Below, piece after piece: positions 34,533 through 43,141 of a stretch of 53,207 bases of DNA. The notes below the pieces were generated by a model. That model did no database searches and was not told where the DNA came from. It saw only the letters and a list, made by a program, of their open reading frames with translations. Source of the stretch: JAHEFU01 sp020440645 (GTDB lineage Bacteria > 4484-113 > JAFGCY01); the NCBI GenBank assembly GCA_020440645.1, contig JAGRNR010000027.1:1-53207 (forward strand), given 5' to 3'. Position 1 is the stretch's first letter. Each line of letters begins with the position of its first letter. The position numbers were made by a program, and so were the translations under genes.

Positions 34533-35087
34533 TCAGCGCTCGATGATGAAGCTTAAGTGCCATTCCGCATGGCGGCAAGTGAGCGCCACCCATTCCTCAC
34601 GGCTGATTTCGCCGAGCATCAGGTTCGGCTTCAGCGCCTGTGCTGCCTCAAATGCGGCCACGTTCTCCCGGAGAATGCGCAGTCCGGTATCGGCGTCAAT
34701 GGCCGGGTCCGGCTGGAGGTCCTGGTTCAGCCTGGCCGGGGCGTCCACCGGCTGGCCCAGCCCGCCATTCAGGAACTTGTTGCGCATCAGTCCCATCAGC
34801 ATGCGCATCGGCCAGGGGAAGCGGTACTCGGAGCCATGCACTGACAGGCCAAGTGTCAGGCCGAGGTGCCCAAGCATCTGCCCGAGCGGCAGGTTGGCGA
34901 GGTGCACCAGCCGCACATCCGGCCCGGCCAGGTCAGCGCGCACAGTGTTCCCACCATCCACGAGGTCGCGCAGGCGCTGGGCTTCGGCCAGCACTGCTTC
35001 GATGTCAGCGAAATGCAGTGAGCGGCGATGGCTGATGACACGGCGCGGGTCAATGCGGGTAGGGGCTGTGCTTGTCGTTTGCGGCAT
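34533..35087 (-). CDS. DUF1569 / DinB-like protein
   Basis: The product has 184 residues. It matches the DUF1569 pattern: RRSLHFADIEAVLAEAQRL at the start, LPLGQMLGHLGLTLGLSVHG, FPWPMRMLMGLM, and the terminal ISREEWVALTCRHAEWHLSFI. The three His in GHL and RHAEWHL fit the metal site of the DinB four-helix bundle. DinB-like proteins are thiol-dependent or metal-dependent enzymes of mostly unknown substrate. It is cytoplasmic. It lies 78 nt downstream of ftsY on the same strand and may be read through from it. Confidence 0.85.
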   Translation of the reverse strand: MPQTTSTAPTRIDPRRVISHRRSLHFADIEAVLAEAQRLRDLVDGGNTVRADLAGPDVRLVHLANLPLGQMLGHLGLTLGLSVHGSEYRFPWPMRMLMGLMRNKFLNGGLGQPVDAPARLNQDLQPDPAIDADTGLRILRENVAAFEAAQALKPNLMLGEISREEWVALTCRHAEWHLSFIIER

Positions 35088-35165
35088 GCTGTGGATTATC
35101 CCGGCGAGGCAGTGGCTATCGTGAAATCACCCAGCCTCAAAGGTGACAGCTGGTGACCTGGCCTG

Positions 35166-36248
35166 TCAGTCCTCGCTGTCGGGGATCAGGCCGCCGGTGA
35201 ATTCCACCGGGTCGAAGTCCAGCAGGTCGCCGATCTGCTCACCGACGCCGATGTACAGCACCGGGATCTTCAGCCGGTCCACCACGGCGAACAGTGTGCC
35301 GCCCTTGGCGGAGCCGTCCAGCTTGTTCATCGCAATCCCGGTCAGCTCGCAGGCCTCATTGAACAGCTCGGCCTGGCTCATCGCATTCTGCCCGACGGTG
35401 GCATCCAGCACCAGGATGCGGGTCACTGCTGCCCCCTCGCAGGCCTTGTCGATCGTGCGGGTGACCTTGCTGAGCTCCTGCATCAGGTTGTGCTTGGTCT
35501 GCAGGCGGCCGGCGGTGTCCACGATCAGCACGTCCATGTTGCGCGCGGCGGCTGCCTGCGTGGCATCGAACACCACGGCGGCCGGGTCAGCGCCCTGCTG
35601 GCCGGTCACGATGTCCACCCCGACGCGCTGGGCCCAGACGCTGAGCTGCTCGGTGGCGGCGGCGCGGAAGGTGTCCGCCGCGGCGAGGATCACCTTCAGG
35701 CCCTCCTGCTTCAGGCGGTGCGCCAGCTTGGCGGAGATCGTGGTCTTCCCGCTGCCGTTCACGCCGACGAGCATGATCACGTTCAGGCGGTCCGGCACGA
35801 GCGGCACCGGCTCGCGCACATCCGTCAGGATGCCTGTCAGCACCTCACGCGCCACGGCCGGTAGGTCGCGGCGGTAGGCATGGCCACGGTCGCGCATCTC
35901 GGCGCGGATGCGCTCGATCAGGTTGTCGGACAGCTCCATCCCGACGTCAGAGAGCACCAGTGCTTCCATCACGTCGTCGTAGTAACTGTCGTCCACCAGC
36001 TGGCCGGGGTCGGAGCTGAAAGCGCTCGTGAAGAAGGCCCGGGTGCGGTTCAGCGCGGTGCGGAAGCGGCTGCGGCCACCCGGCTGGGCATCCGCGGCAG
36101 GAGCGGCAGGTGCCGCGGGGGCTTCCTCCGCAACGACCGGCGGCGCTTCGTCCACGGCCTCCGGCTGCGGGCTCTCAAGCACCGCAGCATCAGGTGCGGG
36201 CTCGTCTTGCCCCTTCTTCTTCCGCTTGAACAGGTCCAGCAGTCCCAT
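35166..36248 (-). CDS. ftsY: Signal recognition particle receptor FtsY
   Basis: The product has 360 residues from ATG 36248 (MGLLDLFKRKKKG). The open frame extends 18 codons upstream without a ribosome site. A Lys-rich N-terminus and acidic Ala/Pro/Glu linker (about 14-57) precede the NG domain. The N domain spans about 60-150. The G domain has the P-loop VGVNGSGKTT (161-170), AADTFRAAATEQL, the G3 motif VDTAGRLQT and the G4/G5 region MNKLDGSAKGG. It docks ribosome-SRP complexes at the membrane through paired GTPase action with Ffh. Length is typical. Confidence 0.97.
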   Translation of the reverse strand: MGLLDLFKRKKKGQDEPAPDAAVLESPQPEAVDEAPPVVAEEAPAAPAAPAADAQPGGRSRFRTALNRTRAFFTSAFSSDPGQLVDDSYYDDVMEALVLSDVGMELSDNLIERIRAEMRDRGHAYRRDLPAVAREVLTGILTDVREPVPLVPDRLNVIMLVGVNGSGKTTISAKLAHRLKQEGLKVILAAADTFRAAATEQLSVWAQRVGVDIVTGQQGADPAAVVFDATQAAAARNMDVLIVDTAGRLQTKHNLMQELSKVTRTIDKACEGAAVTRILVLDATVGQNAMSQAELFNEACELTGIAMNKLDGSAKGGTLFAVVDRLKIPVLYIGVGEQIGDLLDFDPVEFTGGLIPDSED

Positions 36249-36350
36249 GCGCGCATATTCTAGCGTCAGCAGGCAAAATCCCGGTGGAGCCGTTTGAATC
36301 ATGGCCAGATGGGTAAGATTTGTGGTTAAGATCTAAGGAAAGTGATTCAA

Positions 36351-36923
36351 ATGAGCAGCAAGGAATACACGATGAACAGGTTTGATGCAGGCAAGGAGAT
36401 GCAGGAGCAGGTGCGCCAGCACAAGGAGCAGGCCGGGCCCTCGCAGCTCGAGCGGCTGCTGAACAGCCAGGAGCTGTCGCAGGAGGACCCGCGCGGCCCT
36501 AAGAGCCGTTCCGAGGAGAAATACCCGGAGGCCTACCGCGGCGGCAATGAGGAGCACTGGAAGAAGGCGGACATGCAGCACGAGTATGACGTGATCCGCA
36601 ACCAGGCGATCGCCCAGGAGAAGGTCGGCTACGAGGATGACACCGAGAAGTTCTTCATGGATGACCCGGACAACCCGCGCCGCGAGCCCCTCAATGAGGC
36701 TGAGCGCCTGCGCGTGTTCGGCAAGAAGGAGAATGCCGTCACGCTGGAGAGCCTGAACGGGCCGCCGCTGGTGCTGGGAGGGATGCTGCTTGGGATCACG
36801 CTCACGCTGATCACGCTGATCTGGCTGGGCAGGCTGGAAGTGGCCAATGCCACCAACTGGTACATCTTCTGCGGGATTGGTGCCGCCGTCGGCCTGATGT
36901 ACGCCGCGCAGCTCAGAACCTGA
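36351..36923 (+). CDS. Membrane protein with long charged N-terminal tail
   Basis: The product has 190 residues from ATG 36351 (AAGGA 11 nt upstream; a GTG at 36342 is too close to it). About 125 residues of highly charged, probably disordered or coiled sequence (KEMQEQVRQHKEQAG, EEHWKKADMQHEYDV) are followed by two helices (about 140-158 and 169-186) with a short exposed loop. No family is recognised. It is divergent from ftsY across a 102-nt gap; that position hints at, but does not show, a role near the membrane translocation machinery. Confidence 0.7.
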   Translation: MSSKEYTMNRFDAGKEMQEQVRQHKEQAGPSQLERLLNSQELSQEDPRGPKSRSEEKYPEAYRGGNEEHWKKADMQHEYDVIRNQAIAQEKVGYEDDTEKFFMDDPDNPRREPLNEAERLRVFGKKENAVTLESLNGPPLVLGGMLLGITLTLITLIWLGRLEVANATNWYIFCGIGAAVGLMYAAQLRT

Positions 36924-37031
36924 TCAGCACTTAACACTTATCTGAATAAAGCGGCTCATTAACGGGGATATACTTACTGATGGACACGCTGGATTCGACC
37001 GGAATTCAGAAATGCTCCTGAGGTAAGCAAT

Positions 37032-40000
37032 ATGAACCGAACAAGCATTCTCATTTATGCGCTGATACTGCTAATCGCGGCCTCCATGAGCGGCTGCGGC
37101 GGGCAGGGCGCAAACCTCCCGCAAGCGCCCAGCACCAGCACCTCTGACGTGCTTGCGCCCCCGATCAACAGCACTACGGGTGGCAGCATGAGCGACCGCG
37201 ACCTGCTGGCGATGATCGAGCGTGGCGAATCCCCCTTCACCTTCGCCCAGCAGGCGCAGCAGAAGATGGAGCAGCAGCTCGAGCAGTCGAATGATGCGCT
37301 GCCCGGCAACCTCTCCGGGATGGCGTTGATGCCCTACGGTGAAGCTGAGCTTTCCGGCAATGGCCAGAAGATCACGAGCGCGCTGCAGGACCTCGACCCG
37401 ACGATCGTCTATGCCGACAGCGGTGACATCACGGTCAACGTCTCGAGCATCACGATCAGCCCCGGGCCGGGCGACCTGAGCTGGGCGATGTACCAGCTCA
37501 ACCTGCCCGACGGCGGCTACCCGCTGAGCCTGCGCCTCGGGATCGACACCATCAGCGGCGTCGGCGGGCCGGGCCAGGGCTTCTACGTGCTTGTGTCCAA
37601 CTACACCACCAAGCGCTGGTGGATGTCGGACCTGTTCACCACCAACGGCTTCAAGACGATCGACCTGCCGACCAAGGTGGACCTGGTACCGCAGAACTAC
37701 TTAAGCCCGATGAACAACCTCTACGTCGCGATCCTCGTCTACGACGGCGTGACGATTGAGATGAACGGCCTGCAGCAGGACACCAACACCGCCCCGCAGG
37801 CACTGATCAGCGAGACCAGCAACACCTACGTGCGCCGCACGACGGAGGAGTTCCAGTTCCGCAGCGAGAGCGAGGACGGTGACAACGGCATCGCCGGCTT
37901 CAGCTGGGACTTCAATGACGACATGGTCGAGGATGACAACGTGATCGTCGTCAACCACACCTACGACACCCCCGGCCTGCACAAGGTGCGGCTGACCGTA
38001 TTCGACGAGAACGGCGGCTCCGACACCGACACGCTGTACGTCTGGACCTACGACACGGATGACAGCGTGCTGCCGGATGAGTTCATGGAAGCGCTCAATG
38101 AGGCGGACCCGGACCCGGTGCCGCCGCCGGACATCCCGCTGCCGGAGCTGGGCTTTGACGAGACCTTCGAGTACCTGACCAGCGATTTCAGCCAGGAATG
38201 GTGGGAGATCCCGGACACGCAGGACAATGTGCAGTGGAAGAACTTCAACGATAACGATGGAGTGAATGAATACCTTGACATGCACTGCTGGCTACCGGAA
38301 TATGGCAGCTACTACTACGACGACCATACGGCAATGCTGCCCTATGCCGATTCGCTGGCAAACACCGTCGGCAACTGGCAGGACATGCAGGGCGTGGTGC
38401 AGACCGGCGCATGGCAGCATGGGATCGGCGTTGTCAACGAAGGCATCACGCTGGACGTGGAGGACAATGATCCGCTGGCAACGGCGATCAAGCGCCTGAT
38501 GAATGAATATCCCGACCCGCTGCATGATGCTACATTCGAGCAGATCCAGACGGAGGTGGCCGGGGTGCCGGATGACTTCCAGCGTGCACTGGCACGGCTG
38601 GTCAATGCAATCCGCCAGGCCAAGCCATACCACGAAGCCTACATGGATCCGCTGAAAACCACGATCTTCGGCGACATCGATGGATTGACCACCCCGCCTG
38701 AAGGCTGGCCGCAGGTGATTTTCAACGACTCGCTTGGGATGGTGGTGCCGCATGATGACGGAGCTCCGATTGTCGGCTTCCTGCCCAATGCGCTGATCCC
38801 CCAGAACTTCGACTATGACGATCTGTTCCAGGGTGCCTCTGTGCTGACGAATGCGATGGATGAATTCCACGCCTTCCTGGACGGCTGGACCCCCGGAGCC
38901 TCCTTCGACTTCCAGGTCCGCACCAGCCTCGGTGATATCCGCGTGACCGGCGACGGTGACGACGTGATTAACCTGCCGGACTGGGATGGCGGCACGGAGA
39001 ACGGTTTCTACCTGCTGCAGGTGGACATCGGCGGCAATGATGACTACCACTGCCATGCCGGTGGCAACGCCGCACTGGCCAACCCGATTGCGATCTGCAT
39101 TGACTACGCCGGCAACGATGAGTACTTCCGCCTGGATGACCCGGATGATGTGGATCGCACTGTTGTCTCGAGCAATGACGACACCCACCAGCAGGGCAGT
39201 GGTCGGATGGGATACGGCCTGCTGCTGGACCTCGCGGGTAATGACAGTTATGACGCAGTACGGCTCAGCCAGGGCTGCTCCAACTTCGGCGTCGGCATCC
39301 TCTGCGACGTGGGCGGTGATGACAGCTACGGCGTGGAGGCGATGGGCCAGGGCGCATCACTCGTGGGCATCGGCGCGCTGCTGGACCTGGACGGCATGGA
39401 CAACTACTACTGCTGGTCCCGCGCCCAGGGATTCTCCAGCTTCCGTGGTGTCGGCATCCTGTCCGACCGTGGTGGAGACAATGACACTTACACTGCTGAA
39501 AGCGTTGGCGATCCCGCCAAACCTGAATATGGCGACGGCATTGGTGGTGTAATCAACTATGCCCAAGGCTGTGCAAGGGGCAAGTTCCCCAGCGGTGATA
39601 CAACCGCCGACCCCTTCATCGGTTCAGCCGGGCTGGGCCTGCTGTGTGAGGATGGTGGCGTGGATACATACACGGCCGCCGTGTTCTCCCAGGCCTGCTC
39701 TTTCTACGAAGGCACTGGCATACTGCTCGAGCTGGGTGGTGATGACAACTACTCCGGTGATCGCTTCTGCGGATCGATTGCAATTCTTCGCGCTGCCGCC
39801 ATGCTGTGGGACCGCAGCGGAAATGACCAGTACATCTACACCGGTATCGGCGGTCTGGCCCTGGCCAGGGACTACGCCGTCACCTGGCTGCTGGATGATA
39901 GTGGCAATGATATCTACGAGTCCGATAGTGGTTGCATGGGCGTCGGGCAAATCAATGGCTTCAGCTACATGGTTGACTATGCCGGCAGTGACAGTTACAC

Positions 40001-40280
40001 CGTGCTCAGTACGCCGGTACGCTTCAGCCTGGGTTCCGCGTTCATCGATGATACTGATCCCGGCAACAACGATGTCACGCCGACGCTCGGCCTGTTCGTG
40101 GACATCGGTCCCGGCGCGGATACCTACAGCCTGCCGGAGCCGATGCTGGACCGCGATGGCAACGTGCTGACCGTGGCCGATGACAACATCTGGGTGCGCG
40201 CCAAGCATACGGTGCTTGAACCGGGCTGGCATAACTACGAGTACGGTGTCGGTGCAGATGGCAACTGGATGATGCCCTAG
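37032..40280 (+). CDS. Large lipoprotein with PKD domain and GGDDxY repeats
   Basis: The product has 1082 residues. The signal sequence ends MSGCGG (lipid Cys22). Residues 23-250 are of unknown fold with a Gln-rich helix. One PKD domain occupies about 254-340 (FQFRSESEDGDNGIAGFSWDFNDD, VNHTYDTPGLHKVRLTVFDENGG). After an Asp/Pro linker, about 380-640 is unassigned. From about 665 to 1040 some twelve repeats of 30-40 residues each end in an Asp-rich turn: GGNDDY, AGNDEY, AGNDSY, GGDDSY, GGDDNY, SGNDQY, SGNDIY, AGSDSY. Between turns comes SQG or AQG plus GVGILxDxG. This looks like a calcium-stabilised beta solenoid. ATG follows GAGG. It is probably a surface protein. Confidence 0.8.
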   Translation: MNRTSILIYALILLIAASMSGCGGQGANLPQAPSTSTSDVLAPPINSTTGGSMSDRDLLAMIERGESPFTFAQQAQQKMEQQLEQSNDALPGNLSGMALMPYGEAELSGNGQKITSALQDLDPTIVYADSGDITVNVSSITISPGPGDLSWAMYQLNLPDGGYPLSLRLGIDTISGVGGPGQGFYVLVSNYTTKRWWMSDLFTTNGFKTIDLPTKVDLVPQNYLSPMNNLYVAILVYDGVTIEMNGLQQDTNTAPQALISETSNTYVRRTTEEFQFRSESEDGDNGIAGFSWDFNDDMVEDDNVIVVNHTYDTPGLHKVRLTVFDENGGSDTDTLYVWTYDTDDSVLPDEFMEALNEADPDPVPPPDIPLPELGFDETFEYLTSDFSQEWWEIPDTQDNVQWKNFNDNDGVNEYLDMHCWLPEYGSYYYDDHTAMLPYADSLANTVGNWQDMQGVVQTGAWQHGIGVVNEGITLDVEDNDPLATAIKRLMNEYPDPLHDATFEQIQTEVAGVPDDFQRALARLVNAIRQAKPYHEAYMDPLKTTIFGDIDGLTTPPEGWPQVIFNDSLGMVVPHDDGAPIVGFLPNALIPQNFDYDDLFQGASVLTNAMDEFHAFLDGWTPGASFDFQVRTSLGDIRVTGDGDDVINLPDWDGGTENGFYLLQVDIGGNDDYHCHAGGNAALANPIAICIDYAGNDEYFRLDDPDDVDRTVVSSNDDTHQQGSGRMGYGLLLDLAGNDSYDAVRLSQGCSNFGVGILCDVGGDDSYGVEAMGQGASLVGIGALLDLDGMDNYYCWSRAQGFSSFRGVGILSDRGGDNDTYTAESVGDPAKPEYGDGIGGVINYAQGCARGKFPSGDTTADPFIGSAGLGLLCEDGGVDTYTAAVFSQACSFYEGTGILLELGGDDNYSGDRFCGSIAILRAAAMLWDRSGNDQYIYTGIGGLALARDYAVTWLLDDSGNDIYESDSGCMGVGQINGFSYMVDYAGSDSYTVLSTPVRFSLGSAFIDDTDPGNNDVTPTLGLFVDIGPGADTYSLPEPMLDRDGNVLTVADDNIWVRAKHTVLEPGWHNYEYGVGADGNWMMP

Positions 40281-40308
40281 CGGCGCTGCATCACAATTGA
40301 ATGGCATC

Positions 40309-40334
40309 AAGGCCGGGGATCCGTCCCCGGCCTT
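40309..40334. terminator. Bidirectional hairpin between convergent genes
   Basis: Perfect 11-bp arms AAGGCCGGGGA (40309-40319) and TCCCCGGCCTT (40324-40334) enclose TCCG, between the stops at 40280 and 40341. No T-run on either side, so strength is uncertain. Confidence 0.65.
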
Positions 40335-40340
40335 CTGCTA

Positions 40341-41399
40341 TCAGGCGTCCGGCTCGTCGTCGCCAGTGCCGCTGTCCGCTGCAGTTTCCTCAGTCGCTGC
40401 GGCGATTCCTTCCGAGTCCGGCTCCGCCTGCATCTGCGGCGCTGCCTGGGGCGAGGCGGAACGTCCGGCCTCAATCTGGGACACCTGCTCACTGGTGAGC
40501 GATGTGCCGTCGAAGGCCACCGCCGCCACTTCCATGTGCTTATGCCCGGGCACCTTGGTCAGCCACATGCCGATGGCAACGATCACCAGCACGATGAGGT
40601 CAGCCAGGCCCATCGGCGGCACCATGTGCGCCTGCGGGTCGCCGTAGTAGAGCTGGCAGGCCCCGAAAGCCGAGGTGAAGCTGGCGAAGGCCAGCGCGGG
40701 CACCACGGCGCTGTTGGTCATCAGGAACAGCCAGATGCAGACCGCGGTCAGCGCCAGGCCGTAGAGTGCCGCCAGCGGGATTGCCAGTGCGAGGTTCGGT
40801 TCCGGGATCATTGGATTGGGGGCGAATGCGCCGATCGCCGTGCCGACGATGCCGAATGCGCCGAGCACCATGAAGGCATGCGGCAGGCCCTTCACCAGCA
40901 GTCGGCGTCCCAGCCAGCCGTAAACCGGGAAGAAGGCCAGGCTGATGATGCCGGCGGCGAAGAACGGTCCGATCAGCGCGCCGACGATCGACATCACCTG
41001 GAACACGACCTTCATGCCGGCCAGCTGCGATGCGGACACCGCGTTGCCCTGCTTGCTGGCCTGCTCGGCGCTCATCTGCAGGAACCAGCCCATTTCCGGG
41101 TCGATCTGCACGAAGCCCAGCCCGACCGCCAGGCCGACTGCCAGCAGCCCAAGCAGGATGCCGCCCAGCCAGACAGCGATCACCTGCAGCGGCTTGCCCA
41201 TCACCAGCCCGTTGAACGGGTTGCCGATCGCGCCGCTGACGCGGTGCGCGATGAAGCCCAGCACGAATACGAGCACTGCCATGCCGATACCGGCAAGCTG
41301 CACGACGGTGGTGTTGTCACCGGCGAGGATGTATGCGGCCGCGCTGCCAAGCATCAGCGCCGCATAACCGACCATGAAGACGGTCATTCCCTTCTGCAT
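40341..41399 (-). CDS. Polytopic membrane protein, unknown function
   Basis: The product has 352 residues. About eight to nine hydrophobic segments occupy residues 5-265 (FMVGYAALMLGSAAAYILAG, GMAVLVFVLGFIA, VWLGGILLGLLAVGLAVGLGF, GALIGPFFAAGIISLAFFPVYG and so on). The last 80 residues are a cytoplasmic Ala/Glu/Asp-rich tail. Many short Gly/Ala helices could suggest a transporter or channel, but I recognise no family signature. It starts 75 nt after the sppA stop on the same strand, so co-transcription is likely. The TGA stop is directly followed by TAG. Confidence 0.75.
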   Translation of the reverse strand: MQKGMTVFMVGYAALMLGSAAAYILAGDNTTVVQLAGIGMAVLVFVLGFIAHRVSGAIGNPFNGLVMGKPLQVIAVWLGGILLGLLAVGLAVGLGFVQIDPEMGWFLQMSAEQASKQGNAVSASQLAGMKVVFQVMSIVGALIGPFFAAGIISLAFFPVYGWLGRRLLVKGLPHAFMVLGAFGIVGTAIGAFAPNPMIPEPNLALAIPLAALYGLALTAVCIWLFLMTNSAVVPALAFASFTSAFGACQLYYGDPQAHMVPPMGLADLIVLVIVAIGMWLTKVPGHKHMEVAAVAFDGTSLTSEQVSQIEAGRSASPQAAPQMQAEPDSEGIAAATEETAADSGTGDDEPDA

Positions 41400-41473
41400 C
41401 AGATTTCTCCCCAGCAGCGCCGGCCAGAGCGCCAGATTCAGTGTTTAATACGTATCAGCCCGTGTCGTCAGTT

Positions 41474-42451
41474 TCAGCGCAGCACGATGTCGCGCAGCGT
41501 GGTGTTCATGTACAACCGGCCGGCCATCAGGCTCAGCGGGTCAGCCACGAATCTTGCCAGCGGGTTGGGGGCCTGGCCCTGCATGCTGACGCCCAGCAGC
41601 TCCTCCAGCAGGCTCGGGGCGGCCTCCGGCTCAACCGGGAAGTCCTGCCCGACGTTCGCCATGCGGCGCACCTCGGCCTTAGCCTCCTCCAGCCCGCCGA
41701 TCTCGTCCACGAGGCCCAGCTCCTTGGCCTTGGTGCCGGTGTAGATCATCCCGGTGGCGGCAGCGCGCACCTGCTCCTCGGTCATCGGGTTCGGCGCATT
41801 GCTGCGTCCGGCGATAACGGCCTGCATGAACTCCTCGTGCACGTCGTCGAGCAGTTCCTGCATCATTTCCTTTTCCTTGTCAGTCATCTGGCGCCAGGGG
41901 CTGCCGATGTCCTTGTACTCACCGGCGTGCAGGGTGACGTCGTCAACGCCCCACTTGTCGGCCAGCTCCTCCCAGTTCATCAGGGAGAAGATCACGCCGA
42001 TGCTGCCGGTCAGGGTCGCGCCGTTGGCGTAGATCTTGTCGGCGGCGGCTGAGATGTAGTAACCGCCGCTGGCGGCCACGTCGCCCATGCTGACCACCAC
42101 CGGCTTGCCGGCGTTGCGCACGGCCATCACGCCCTGGTAGATCTCATCGGAGGCGGCGGCACTGCCGCCGGGGCTGTTCACGCGCAGCAGCACACCCTTG
42201 ATGTCATTGCTGCGGGCGGCCTGGTGCAGCTGCTCGGCGATGTACACCGAGCTGGCGCCGGACTCACCGAAGGGTGAGGCTGCCGCCGCGGAACCGCTGA
42301 TCGCGCCTTCCACATTGATCAATGTGATCCGTTCGCCGCTGGGACCACTGGAGGTCTTGAACCAGCCCTGGGCGAACACCTTGCCGGCCACCGCGAGTAC
42401 GCTGAAGGCCACGAGGAAGATCACCAGTGCCTTGACTGCCTGATTGCGCAT
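41474..42451 (-). CDS. sppA: Signal peptide peptidase SppA (S49 family), short form
   Basis: The product has 325 residues with an N-terminal anchor helix (about 7-27). One S49 domain contains RVNSPGGSAAASDEI (about 90-104), MGDVAASGGYYIS with nucleophile Ser128, GATLTGSIGV, and GEYKDIGSP with general-base Lys180. It is the single-domain Bacillus-type form, acting as an octamer that cleaves remnant signal peptides in the membrane. The abundance of lipoproteins and signal peptides in this window fits such a need. Followed on the same strand by a polytopic membrane protein gene. Confidence 0.93.
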   Translation of the reverse strand: MRNQAVKALVIFLVAFSVLAVAGKVFAQGWFKTSSGPSGERITLINVEGAISGSAAAASPFGESGASSVYIAEQLHQAARSNDIKGVLLRVNSPGGSAAASDEIYQGVMAVRNAGKPVVVSMGDVAASGGYYISAAADKIYANGATLTGSIGVIFSLMNWEELADKWGVDDVTLHAGEYKDIGSPWRQMTDKEKEMMQELLDDVHEEFMQAVIAGRSNAPNPMTEEQVRAAATGMIYTGTKAKELGLVDEIGGLEEAKAEVRRMANVGQDFPVEPEAAPSLLEELLGVSMQGQAPNPLARFVADPLSLMAGRLYMNTTLRDIVLR

Positions 42452-42587
42452 TGCACACCCCTTGTCAGATAATGCTGATTATATCGCCGGCCAGACCCTG
42501 GAGCGAGGTGGCCAAACCCGCCCGGTAGGACGGCAGGCGGAGCCGGAGTATGTTCAATCCGGGCAGTCTGGGTGCGATTTCAGGGAG

Positions 42588-42619
42588 TTATCCACAATTA
42601 TTCCCCATAATTATCCACT
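42588..42619 (+). promoter_or_regulatory. Pair of DnaA-box-like sites
   Basis: TTATCCACA (42588-42596) is a perfect match to the classical DnaA box; TTATCCACT (42611-42619) has one mismatch. They point the same way, 23 bp apart, with AT-rich sequence between and after. Weaker relatives occur at 43097-43105 on the minus strand. They may belong to an origin or to a DnaA-regulated promoter. Confidence 0.5.
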
Positions 42620-42680
42620 TTACTTAATACACGTGTAGTAAAACGGTAGTTTGATACTGTTCCAATTTCGAATATGCCGT

Positions 42681-42686
42681 TATAAT
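42681..42686 (+). promoter_or_regulatory. -10 box of candidate small RNA
   Basis: TATAAT is a perfect consensus. No good -35 hexamer lies 16-18 nt upstream, so activation by a bound protein is possible. Confidence 0.5.
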
Positions 42687-42692
42687 CCCAGC

Positions 42693-42877
42693 AATCGCTG
42701 AGAGGTGTTTTAGCGGATTCGGGGCTCAGCGATCACCCGGGTCCAACGAGGTGGTGGTAAGCAGATGAAGGCGCGGAATCTTCCTTTGAATACTGCCATT
42801 TCCATTAACTAGCCTATCCCGTTTTTCCGCCTTTCTATATGAGCCGTACCTTGCCCCGGGTACGGCTTTCTATTTTT
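42693..42877 (+). ncRNA. Candidate small RNA, about 185 nt
   Basis: It starts about seven nt after a perfect -10 box and ends in a strong intrinsic terminator. A 5' hairpin has perfect 9-bp arms ATCGCTGAG (42694-42702) and CTCAGCGAT (42725-42733) with a 22-nt loop. A CACC/GGTG pairing follows (42734-42755). A 15-codon frame ATG 42765 to TAG 42812, behind GGTGGTGG, could be a leader peptide. It does not match SRP RNA, tmRNA, RNase P or a riboswitch I know, and the ends do not pair as in 6S RNA. Confidence 0.5.
42843..42877 (+). terminator. Rho-independent terminator of candidate small RNA
   Basis: Perfect 8-bp stem GCCGTACC (42843-42850) and GGTACGGC (42859-42866), 8-nt loop, then TTTCTATTTTT (42867-42877). 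Confidence 0.85.
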
Positions 42878-43062
42878 CTCCCCGCCGATCTTGCAGGTTG
42901 CGGCAGCTGGCCTGGCCGTATGCGCTATTCAGATAAACCGTATATGTAATCCAGTGCTTCCCATCGAATGTTTGATTTATGTAATACCTGCAGGAAATGA
43001 ATGGAATTACGCACTGCGCATGGTAGATTTATTCCCCACCGGATTCACAACTCGAATTTGAA

Positions 43063-43091
43063 TTGAAATAACAAAGGCGCGATGATATATT
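43063..43091 (+). promoter_or_regulatory. Sigma-70-type promoter of the 120-residue orphan gene
   Basis: TTGAAA (43063-43068) and TATATT (43086-43091) with exactly 17 nt between. Transcription would start near 43098, leaving a 44-nt leader. Confidence 0.7.
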
Positions 43092-43141
43092 GTGATTGTG
43101 GACAGGTGGTTTTACAAATCAAATGACAGGCAGGAGATGAT

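Larger units (their letters stand above)
42452..43141. other. 690-nt intergenic region: DnaA-box-like sites, candidate sRNA, promoter
   Basis: This is the longest gene-free stretch and much more AT-rich than its surroundings. In order: about 135 nt with nothing recognisable, two DnaA-box-like sites (42588-42619), a perfect -10 box (42681), a candidate RNA with terminator (42693-42877), an AT-rich run (about 42920-43085) and the promoter of the 120-residue protein. Flanking genes diverge. Confidence 0.6.

Noticed and set aside
42693..42877. 6S RNA, SRP RNA or T-box leader
   Set aside because: The 5' and 3' ends do not pair as in 6S. There is no GGAA-type SRP apical loop and no T-box motif, and the downstream gene has its own promoter.
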